Assembly: GCA_023213395.1 (NCBI GenBank)
Contig: CM041465.1
Coordinates: 243,543,741-243,607,740 of the forward strand
Source: Cycas panzhihuaensis
Lineage: Eukaryota > Cycadophyta
Reading direction: 5' to 3'
DNA: 64,000 nt
The translations under genes were made by a program, and so were the position numbers. How positions within the stretch are numbered: position 1 is the first letter of the stretch; each line of letters opens with the position of its first letter. Positions 36,534 through 46,311 of the stretch are shown in pieces. The notes beneath the pieces were generated by a model. That model was not told the origin of the DNA, searched no databases, and saw only the letters and a list, made by a program, of their open reading frames with translations.

Positions 36534-38560
36534 CTTGAACTAAGGTTTTGTTAATCAAAGATGATAAATAAGTTTTCAAAAAAAGAGAATTTAAATATCA
36601 AAAAAAGTATTTGAATTTAAATTTAATAAAAAATGGTTTTAAGTGTAAAAATTTGTTTCCAAGTATAACCCAAGATTTTTCCCAAAGTTTGAATAAGTGA
36701 ACTAGTATATATTAAGGCTACTAGGCTCTAAGTTTAAGTTTCTCCTATGGTAACCTTCAGTTACTATCCTATTTAGTGGTGTCTACCCATAGATAGAAAA
36801 ACAGGGATCCAATATACTGGTACATGAGTGCTAGGCTCTATATACCTTAATACACAAGCTACTAAGAAGGTTTTTATACCCCCCTAAGTTATTGGTCCAT
36901 CTATGTCAGACTTATGCCTAACGATAGGTCTAGCGGTGAAGGTTCTCAAACTAAGGCGCTCACCCTCTCTAAGTCTAGCCTTGGTCTCTAAACACCATAA
37001 AAAGAAGCAAGTTCTGCACCTCAACCTACCACTAAATATACCTGATAACTAATGGTTGTACTTATCCAATATGAGAAGGTCAATTAACATGTGCAGGGTG
37101 GTAACTTCAGGGGTCCTAATCATTCCCCTTATAAGGCTAAGAAAAGAGGGTGGTTTAACTTGGGATTATCTTTTTTAATGTAAAAAAATAAATTAATTAG
37201 TAGTGTGGTATTGCTTAGGGTTTTAAAAGATTTCTTTTATGCAAAACAAGAAAATAACTTAAATGAAAAAATAATAACCTCTAAGCAAGATGAGATAAAT
37301 AATAAACTCTTTAAAAGGAATATACAAGTAATAACAATGCCATTGAAAGTGAAAGATACCTTGAGAAAGTAACACATATTACCAACTAGATGTAACTTTT
37401 ATAAGTACAATAAGTAAATGATGTTTTTAATAAGGATGAATAAAAAAATGCTTTCAATAATTATATCCCTTTAGAATAAATTGATGAACTTATAAGGTAA
37501 TATTTTAGATATACTTTAAAAACATAATGATTATATGAGTAAATTTAGAAAGTAACTAAGATCTTTTAAACTATGTAGATCTAAAATGAAACTTTGATGA
37601 TGAAAAATAAAGAATTCTTAAGCTATTAATTTTGCAAATAAATAAACACAAACTTGAGTAAGAAAATTAATTTTTTTTTTTTAATACAAGAAATCTTTTT
37701 ATCTTGATAAAGATATATAATGCTAAAAATCTAAAATATATATATGTATATTTTCACTTTAGAAAGATAAAAAGTATGAAGAAGAAACTTTTAAAAAAAT
37801 GAATGGTACTTGTTTTATGTTACAAGACCACTTGGTTTGTCACTTGCTTTAGATGTATATGATCAATTTCTTCTACAAATCATCTTAAAAGAAGTTATAT
37901 GAAAGCCAAATGAAAACCTCAAACATGTATTATAAGTGATCAGTAAGAAATAACAAAAAGAACTCCTTAAAAAGAAGGTTAGAGGATAATCCTATTAGGA
38001 TATCTTGAATGCTCAAGTTGAGTGGCTTTAAAGTTATACTAAACAATGTCAAATTAAGGTGAAATTATACCAATTTAAAGATCTATAAAATATCTATTCA
38101 ATGAAACTGACCCTTTTGAGAATGGATTCTTATAAGTCAAGATTTTAATGTACAAAAGATGCAGTCCTCTTTTTTAGGTTTAACAGGATCCTAGGATCAA
38201 AATATTATGAAAAACTAGTAAAAAACTTTATAGAATAATATAAAATGATTAAATATAGTTTAAAGAGCTGCTTAATATACTTTCAGTTAATAAACTTAAG
38301 AAATAATGTATAAAAATATGCAATAATGAGAAATTGGAAGTTGTTATATACCTTAACTTTGATAGATTTGAAGGTTTATAAGAACATTTTAAAATTTATA
38401 AATAACTATGTCAGTTTAAAGAGGAATGAGTTAGATTCCCAACAAAACTAATAGATCTAAATTCTGATATGAAACAGAAAAGTTATAATGAAAATAGCAA
38501 GAAGCACTTTTATGTTAATAATCTAAAAGAATGCCTTTTTAAAAAAGAATTGACTTAAAC
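36534..38560 (-). other. Copia-D leader, part conserved with Copia-E
   Basis: No protein seen. The block 36640-37190 aligns with Copia-E 62450-62960, including 'ccaatatactggtacatgag' (about 36808) and 'actaaggcgctcaccct' (about 36950). Weaker similarity continues to about 38490 against 63930. This is the original leader of the family; its conservation suggests a packaging or regulatory role, which is inference. Confidence 0.6.
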
Positions 38561-39029
38561 TGATTAGAAGCAAGTCAAATTAGCTCCAAATATGGAAAAG
38601 AACCAGTCTAAACTATATCCTAGAATATTCTAGACTCAACATGATAGGTTTCATCAGAAATTGATATCCTAGTGAAGAGATACTGAAGAAATTAGCCAGG
38701 TACCATATGTTTTAAGGAAAAATTAAAAAAAAAAAAAAAGGAAAGGTTTATAAAGTTGAAAATCCCCTTTTAATAAAGCTAAGAGTCACATGGAGAGGAC
38801 ATAAGGCTGGGGGCCAAGATGAAAGGGGGCTTGAACCCAAAACCCACTGGATCTCAAAATATATCTAATGTAGTTTATTTTTTTTTTAAACTTTATAAAA
38901 AATATATATATGAATTAAAAGATAATGTCATTGCTGTGAATACATGGAGATTAGAGGCAAAATGTGACATAATAGGATCGATCAAATTAAAGCATATGGA
39001 TTACAGATAGGTTACCTCAATATAAAATG

Positions 39030-39106
<77 letters not shown>

Positions 39107-39383
39107 TAAATAGATAGATAGATAGATATATGTTAGAAAATGTCAAATGATGGATCATAGTTATTGATTCCAGTGTTTGGGACACTAAGAACATATAGTT
39201 TGGATGCCTTAGGAACATAGAGATAATAGGTCAAGAACACACAGACAAGATGGCTAGTTACTTATACACTAGTTCAAACTAATGTTATGAGAGCAGTGGT
39301 GATAATAGGATATATAATTAAATATATATTTTCTTGGGAAAAAAATATAGATGAGGCTGCTCATAATGCATTTGATCAAGGGT
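38561..39383. other. Copia-D leader, AT-rich stretch with microsatellite
   Basis: No recognised coding sequence. It includes the AT microsatellite at 39032-39128 and leads into the glutamate synthase fragment. Confidence 0.5.
39032..39128. repeat. (AT)n microsatellite followed by (GATA)n
   Basis: About 36 AT units at 39032-39103, followed by a short run of GATA and AATA units to about 39128. The long Ile/Tyr frame on the minus strand here is only the translation of this repeat. Confidence 0.95.
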
Positions 39384-39626
39384 CATGGCCTCAACTGCTA
39401 AGTAAGGGCGTATAGCATCTACACCAAATCCTATCAATGTGCAGAAATGATGCACTTCCCATGGCTCTGCAGATTCCACAATTAACCCAATTCGAGTGTG
39501 CTCTAACTTTGAGACAAGATGATGATGCACAACACCCACTACTAAGAGAGAGCTAATAGGAACATGCTTAAATGGCATAGCTCTATCTAAAAGCACTAAT
39601 ATCTAATAACCTTCACGTATTGCAAT
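39384..39626 (-). pseudogene. Captured fragment of plant glutamate synthase (GOGAT)
   Basis: Glutamate synthase makes glutamate from glutamine and 2-oxoglutarate in plastids. The minus strand from 39626 to 39384 is one frame of 81 codons with a single TAG. It reads IAIREGY[13 protein letters not shown], then [38 protein letters not shown] and [19 protein letters not shown]. This matches the conserved central region of plant Fd- and NADH-GOGAT ([41 protein letters not shown]). Similarity ends abruptly after LAVEA, possibly at an exon edge. The full enzyme has over 1500 residues, so this is about 5% of it. It lies in the Copia-D leader, sense to the element. Confidence 0.9.
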
Positions 39627-39731
39627 AGTTGATGTGCGTGCTGTCTAAGAATCATACGACATACAATCAATCATATAAGGCTTGCAAGAATGGCATCAAA
39701 AATGTATGATGACATTTTGAGCAACATAAAG

Positions 39732-40115
39732 GTTAACCCCTAGACTAAGTGGCCTTATTCCTCTAAATATTTTGATATTTTGGAGAAAAGGAAAACCCTT
39801 CCTGTTTAGTAGCAAAGAGAGAAATTCCTCTAAATTCTTGACAAATCACAGACTATGATTTTGGTTGGAGAACCTGGCAGTGGCAAGACTATGCAGATTC
39901 CTCAATTTGAAGCTAGGTATACAAACAACCACAAGTAAATAGCATGTACACAACCTCGCAGGCTAGCTACTATGTTTGTTTATCATTAGGTTGTAGAAAA
40001 AATAGATGTGGAAATTAGAGAAGAAGTTGGTTACAACATCTGATTTAAAGGTTGTAGTGGTGCGAAAACTATCTTAAAGTATTTGTCAGATAATGTGCTT
40101 CCGAGAGAATCAATG
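39732..40115 (+). pseudogene. Captured fragment of a DEAH-box RNA helicase (Prp43/DHX15 type)
   Basis: These helicases disassemble spliceosomes in the nucleus. The plus strand holds one uninterrupted phase of 128 codons without a frameshift, but with eight stops. It reads KWPYSSKYFDILEKRKTLPV, then ILVGEPGSGKTMQIPQF (motif I, usually GETGSGKT), ACTQPRRLATM (motif Ia), EKIDVEIREEVGYNI and GAKTILKYLSDNVLPRESM (motif Ib region). The order and spacing match plant DEAH splicing helicases. Motif II (DEAH) and everything after it are missing. Several stops fit TGG to TAG or CGA to TGA decay. It starts 105 bp from the glutamate synthase piece, head to head, antisense to Copia-D. Confidence 0.9.
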
Positions 40116-40889
40116 AACTAGAAGACTCTCAGATGAGATAATGTTATGATTATTGCAAGAAAGGATAGAGGCCAAATAGGGTTGATCAAGTGAGTGATCA
40201 GATCCCAAAATAGGGTTATTGTGAAGGAGGGGGGGGGATGATCAAAGGTTGCCATGTCATTGGGAGCGTCAGGAGCAATGAAAAAGTTTGGCTGCTCAAT
40301 ATGGGAACAAGGCAGTATATACCATATGAAGAATTATAACAAAGGAATATTTCAAAAAAATATATATTTATATATAAAAACATGAAAAACCTGGCATCAA
40401 TACGGGATGAAGAGAAACTCACAGAATATCAAATGGATGAGTATGCTTTAAAAAAAATGAAGATTAAACACAATAACGTAGGTGTATATATGATCAAATC
40501 AATACTATATACCAATATATTAATGTAAAATAATAATAAATCAATGAAATATTAATAAGAACCTGGTGATACAATGAGGCCACAAACAAAGAATAGAGTG
40601 ACACAACAGAGTCATAAATGAAGCCAAATCTTTTAAATACATTAGAGAAAGTATATCAAAGAAATATATAAATTTATATCTAAACATAAAACATGAAGAA
40701 CCTAGTAATGTCACTGTGACAGATTTATAGAAGATTGACTTCAAAGGATGAGAACTTCTTCCATACAAGGAGAAACTTCAAACTGATTCCTCTAGTAGAC
40801 AGATGGACTTGCCAAGATTCCAATAAGCAGTCATATATAGCACTTTTTCCAAATGTATGGGGAGCTAGATCAGCATAAATAGTTATCAA
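40116..40889. other. Copia-D leader next to the primer site, with an internal duplication
   Basis: Two related stretches, about 40340-40392 and 40650-40702, share 'caaagaaatatatAaatttatat' and 'aaaacatgaagaacct' type sequence, about 310 bp apart. A G-run (GGGGGGGGG) lies at 40230-40238. No protein recognised. Confidence 0.55.
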
Positions 40890-40904
40890 CCAACTCTAAT
40901 ACCA
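40890..40904 (-). promoter_or_regulatory. Copia-D primer-binding site (tRNA-iMet type)
   Basis: The minus strand reads TGGTATTAGAGTTGG, from TGGTATCAGAGCTGG by two C-to-T changes, two bases from the LTR. Confidence 0.9.
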
Positions 40905-40906
40905 AA

Positions 40907-41253
40907 TGATGGATTTAGAGGAGTAGAGTAGGACATTAGATTGCATACATCTTGAGTAAAACAAGTGATTTTCAAAGTTGGCAGTGTTAAAAAACAACAG
41001 GGAGGTATTCCCACCCCTTAAATAGAGTTTTGAGGAGGTCGCAAGCACCATCACTCAACCTGCATGTTAACCGATAAATAATTTCAAACAATATTAAAAA
41101 ATAAAAATAATAAATGAATACATATACCTTAATAAAGTTGCATCAGCTCCAAGTAACTATTGGGAGGCTCTAGGTGCCCTAGGGTGCCTTAAAGGTGGCT
41201 TTGAGGGGCCCTAAGTACATGGTTCTTTAGTGATATTAGGGTTAGTTCCAACA
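40907..41253 (-). repeat. Copia-D 5' LTR (347 bp)
   Basis: Pairs with 31953-32299 over the full length without a net gap. The outer edge is followed by the right copy of the ATTAT duplication. Confidence 0.95.
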
Positions 41254-41258
41254 ATTAT

Positions 41259-44200
41259 AATGAAGGTAATAACCCCCAACAGTTGGTTCTTAAATGATTT
41301 TAGAGGTTTGAGTTTTAAATTTTATAAAAAGTAACCACTTTGATATCAAATTTTCTCCTATCTATAACATGAATTGATTGAGATAGATTTCTTAAAAATA
41401 GGAGCATGTTACAATAATAAGACAATGAAATTTTAAAAATTTGGATATAAAATAGAGTGTGTGATAGACAAATTTTAATATAGGATGAACCAAAATCAAG
41501 GCTAGATAAGCATGGATCAGAGTGGGGCAAGGGGAAATACATATAAAAATTAATGGTTTTAATAATAAAAACATATAAACGAGTAAGACAAGCATGGAAT
41601 CATTTTAAATAGGGGGCAAAGAACAATGAGAAGTATTCATAGAAGCACTAGGAGGCATTTTGTAATTTACATAATCTCATTGGATAACTTTTTATAGTCA
41701 TTAGAGGCATAGTTACAAATGAACCATATGTAGAATCTCGTAGGACTAAGGAAGGCCTGGAGGTACCTTAAGTTTTCTGGTATTATCCATGAGATGATGT
41801 AGAAAATTTTGTCAAAGTTAATTGAGAGCTGGGATTATCAACCTAGATTAACCTCTTTAATGAGTGCCCCTTAGAGGTAAAGATTTTTAGGCTCATCTTA
41901 GATCCAAGGATGATTTATTTATTTGTTTGTTTATTTTGTTATTTTTTATTTTTGTAATTTCTTTTGCATTTTTGTCATTTTCTTTTTTCTTTTCTTATTA
42001 GTTATTATAGGAAAATAAATTTTAATGCAAGTTAGGATATATCCCCTTAGCTCTGAATAGTCTAGGTTGTAGTAGAATGGCCAAGGTTCTAATGGCTTCC
42101 TCCATTAGTATGAATGATTAATGCTATGGAGAATGCAATAGTAACTCAGAGAAAGCTTAATGAATATGGGAATTAGAGTGAAAATTGATCAACATGAAGG
42201 AGAGTCATCTTATGATAGGTGATTCTCTAAGATATGTGTGACTAATTAGTTGGATTTAGTGTCTTTATTCATGTAAAGTATAGTGAATTATAATAGATGA
42301 AAATTGGACTAGTAAAGACCTAACTAATTTAGCCTTTTATTTAAGGGTACTAGCTAGCCTCATTATATAATGACATTAGGGCAATTACATATGATTCTAA
42401 GCTTGATCAAATTGGGCTTAATATAAATGCTTTGAGGAAAAGAAGGACTTTAAAGGAAATTATAATCTTAGAGTAATGATCTACTTATAGTGCAAGCTAA
42501 CAATTACATGGTAATCTTTCCCTTCTTTAACTAGTTATGTGGTTGAATACTTATTTCTTTTTCTCTTCATAATAATAGCAAAGAGTGTTGATGTTAATAT
42601 TTATTTTATAGTTTATAACTTAGATTATGAGTCTCCTCTTAAAATTTGTATATTATTAGATTTTATTATTATTATATTATAATATGAGTGATGAGTAATT
42701 AGGGGTTATTACTCTTACATCATATGTCTCTCATAGGTAGGAATTAAATTTCATTTAAAATTTGTATATATGCACATGTTGTGCATTGTTAATTTTTAAT
42801 GAGAGATGATGTTACTTTAAGATTTTATCAATAATACAAATTGAATGTTCATGTTAATTTGATAGTTAATCTTTTAATGCTATGTCTCCATTCCTATTAG
42901 ATAAAATATTCAACAACTTACATGGTACCAAAGTAGTTTGATAGTGTTATTTAAATTTTGTAAGATTACATAGGGAGTTGAGAAATTTAATTTTTATCTG
43001 TTTACAAATTATGTGTGGGATTGCAGGTTATGGGTGTTCATACAGAGGTGCTTCCCTATAACATCTATTTTTAAACACAATCATTTGAGTACTACTCAAC
43101 AAATAAATTAATTATAATTTTCAAGGGGGAGAAGCCATTCACAAGTTATAAATGCTTGTTAGATAAATTTTAATTGTATAAATTTTGAATATAGGTTAAA
43201 GATATTTATTTTATATGTTTGTTTAAATGTTATTTTTAATTATTCTACACTAAATTATAATTTATTTTTTTAAGGGTTTTTTTTTTTAATATTTTGCATG
43301 CATTTTCATTAATATTAGCATGCTAATATAACAAAGTGTTTCTTAAAAGCTTAATTGATTACTTTATTTATTGAGTAGACTTCATTGTTTAATAATGACA
43401 TGTAGGTTTATGAACTCATGTGTAAGCACATGTAAATATGAAGAGAAATTGGTAGGCATATGTAAACCCAAAAGTAAGTAAAAGTAGATAGAAAATAGTG
43501 ACAAACACTGATGTTTTTAGACCTCTTTTAGATAAAGAATTACCTCTACTAAAAACAATGATAAAATACCTCTATAATAACCTTAAAATAGTGAATAAAA
43601 ATGTCAAAAGACATTGCTTAAGGACTTCCATTGAAGGAAACATACACATAACCCTCTATTATATTCTTAAAGACAAACAAAAAAATAGAAAAAGACTTTA
43701 TTGTAAATAAAACACATTAAAAGAAAATACTGTTGAAAAATTATAAAATGAAAGTATAGTAAAAAAGCATTAAAAAGAGGCTACAAGATGATTTTAAAAG
43801 ATTATTTTATAAGATTTAGAATGCATGTTGAATATTAAAAAGGGTATATTCTATTAAATATACCAAATTACATATCATAAAGTTTATAAACATTATTAAA
43901 AAATTAAAAGAATTAAAAAAACATAAAATTGTGTGACCTACGCAAAAATAGGAGACCTATGTCCTCTTCAAATGATTGAATCTCTCTTATTCTTCAAATA
44001 AATTATAATCTAAAAGATGTAGTGTCCTCATAATATCCATCTAAAAGTAGTTAATATAACAAATTGGAGAAAATTCTATTTATTAAGCTATTTTTCATTG
44101 TGAAGGTTACCTGGCCAAATTGGGATGCCTAGATGAAATTTTCTTATTTCAACCCAAGTAGAGGATAAATCTAGGCATAGATCACTTGTAGAGGATGTTC

Positions 44201-45388
44201 AAAACCATTTTACAATGTTTTTACATCAACTAGAAGTAGATCTAAGGGAAGGGAAAAAAGGAGAAAACATGGTGGAAAATGGTGAAAAGTTGTGCAAACC
44301 ATGTCTAATCAATTTGAGAGCATAATATCTCATATTCAAGTGAATCATAGATTAGATATAGGCCCATGCAATGTGTAACAATAAAAATTAAAGTCAAAAT
44401 TCATCTCCATTGAAGAAAATTTAGTAAGTTGAGCAAAAATGTAATCATAGAAGGAAGATAATCATTTTTTCATGCATAATAATGAAACATGCAATGAAAC
44501 CCTTCATTATGACCTATCATTCTAATCATTAATAGTGTAATAGTTTAGTGGTCAGGTTATTTTTGGAAAGAATATAGCCATTTGTTTAAAAAAAAGAATC
44601 CATGGAGGAATCCATCGTTATTCATGCTAAGAAAAGGAATATTCTATTAAAAATATTCTCTAAAAACCTTTCGATAAAATATATTTTATATTTTCTAAAG
44701 TTTAAGTGAAATTAAAGTGAATTGGCTTTTTGTTTGAAGTTTGGATTAAAGCCCCCTGCCAGCCAACCCCTGATCACATGGTTTTTTGGGTGTTAGAGGT
44801 ATTTTTAGACCATACAAAGTTAGATTTTGGGAAATAAAGGCACCACAATGCATGATTTTTTGAGATCTATTATCTAGTAGTGGTCAGATAAAATAATTCA
44901 TAATAAAATATTGGTGATATTTTAATTTTTTATATGTTTTAGCATGTTTCAGCTATTTGCGAGTAAACTAAACCAATTAAAATGATTATATCAGCTACCT
45001 ACATGTACAATGACATTATTTATAACTTTCATTTTTATTTTTATACTCAGTTAATTATTTTTTGGTCAAAAATAACTTCTAAAGGAAGCATAATAGGAAC
45101 AATCGCAAAAACACTCGCTTGTCTTAAAAATTATACAATCTAAAAATATTAGATACATAATTTCTTTCATTTGAGCAATCTATAAAAGCATGTTGATAAT
45201 TATATAATGGGAAAAGACACCAATAAAATTATTAATTTCTAAAATAAATTAAAGATAAATGTTGATTTCATTATTAAATATAAATCAAAGATAAGGATTA
45301 CATTTAGATTTCTTAGTCTATTGATTAGTAGCACCATTATTATAAACATAGGGATACTACTACATCAAAGAAGATGTAGGGAATAATC
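41259..45388. other. AT-rich dark region, no gene recognised
   Basis: Over 4 kb with only short frames, none with a recognisable domain. Poly-T and poly-A stretches are frequent (for example 41930-41995 and 43255-43290). It is probably very old transposon debris, and its right end may include the lost start of Copia-F gag. I cannot support a more specific call. Confidence 0.5.
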
Positions 45389-45683
45389 ATGAACTTGTTT
45401 GAGCATAAAGACATCATGAGAGACGTCAATAGACGAAGTCAATTATATACATTAAAGATGATAAGAAATATAGGGGATCTTATAAAGGAAGTAAGATCAA
45501 TTCAGGATCAATTATTGATGATTGAGGAAATCATACATGATTTAGAAGTAATAGCTTGTGTACTGAATCTTCTACTCCCATACAAAAACTTCACAACCAC
45601 ACTAATATTATTAGATAAATTTTCCACCTTGACAATTAGATCTTTAGAATATCTACTTATAGAATATGTTTCTCAGCTTCTAG
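45389..45683 (+). pseudogene. Copia-F gag, first part
   Basis: The open frame reads LYTLKMIRNIGDLIKEVRSIQDQ and then CVLNLLLPYKNFTTTLI, following the usual copia gag pattern (LxxLKM...I...V..I..L...LP..Y..F...L). The ATG at 45389 is only the first Met of the open stretch; the true start is not visible upstream. The frame ends where the solo LTR enters at TCTAG (45679-45683). Confidence 0.7.
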
Positions 45684-46113
45684 GAATGGATACGGAATCA
45701 CCGACTTAGGTAAGTGCAGGTATGTCTTTCGCATTATCATCGCTTTCTTTTACTGGATGTTTGCTTGCGTATCTGCATGTGTATGACTTTGTGGGCGGCC
45801 CCGTAGTCGTCCTATGTTAGCCTATGACGACTATAGCAGGGGCACACTCCCAGCGAGTGTGGCACCCTGGTGACCGACATTTCCCCGCATCTGCCCTCCT
45901 CACTCCAGGATCCACTAGGTTTGCGCCACCTCCGCCCGTGTGATGACTCATCATCGTTTGGTCAACTTACCACCCCACTCGAGCCCTATTTTTCCTCCTT
46001 TGGACCCATTTTGTCAGCTTGTTTGCTCCCGGGTAGGTGTTTTAGCGTTATGTTAGCCTTTTCGCCGCCGCCTCAACTTGACCGTTGGTGGGCCCCATTT
46101 TCAGCCCTTGGTA

Positions 46114-46173
46114 CGTACCGCCAGATTTTTCGCGGTACCGCCAGAATATTCGCGGTACCGTGAATATTCCGAC
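46114..46173 (+). repeat. Three 20-bp GGTACCG tandem repeats in the solo LTR
   Basis: Units at 46114-46133, 46134-46153 and 46154-46173, each beginning (G)GTACCG followed by an A/T-rich half. Decayed versions with the same 20-bp spacing are in the other LTR copies (about 4397-4445, 19255-19315, 25205-25255). They lie about 130-190 bp upstream of the TATA-like site, so they may be promoter elements. Confidence 0.7.
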
Positions 46174-46303
46174 AGATCGCCTGTCTCGTGTTGTTTTAAA
46201 ATCCGTCGTGGCAATTTCACATTTATTGCGAAACTGCCACATGGCTCGCGCCTTATTTCTCTTTCTACCGCTACCTAATCGCACGCTTTAGGGTTTTGCT
46301 TGA

Positions 46304-46311
46304 GTACTTAA
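46304..46311 (+). promoter_or_regulatory. Candidate TATA-like site in the solo LTR
   Basis: TACTTAAG in the context TTGAGTACTTAAGCCC, in the region corresponding to the TATA-like sites of the other LTR copies. It is a weak match to a consensus TATA box. Confidence 0.35.

Larger units (their letters stand above)
31953..41253 (-). mobile_element. Copia-D: complete copia element carrying host-gene fragments
   Basis: Two LTRs of exactly 347 bp each (31953-32299 and 40907-41253), flanked by a perfect ATTAT duplication (31948-31952 and 41254-41258). The minus-strand primer site is at 40904-40890 and the polypurine tract at 32310-32300. I count about 46 differences between the LTRs (near 13%), mostly transitions, so it is old. 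Total length is 9.3 kb because the 5' leader (36534-40889) is 4.36 kb, far longer than usual for copia. The leader contains pieces of glutamate synthase and of a DEAH helicase. Confidence 0.95.

Noticed and set aside
39012-39218. Ile/Tyr-rich 68-codon frame
   Set aside because: Translation of the (AT)n microsatellite.
39318-39645. A real, functional glutamate synthase gene
   Set aside because: Only 81 codons match, with a stop, and similarity ends on both sides. It lies inside a copia element with its own LTRs and target duplication.
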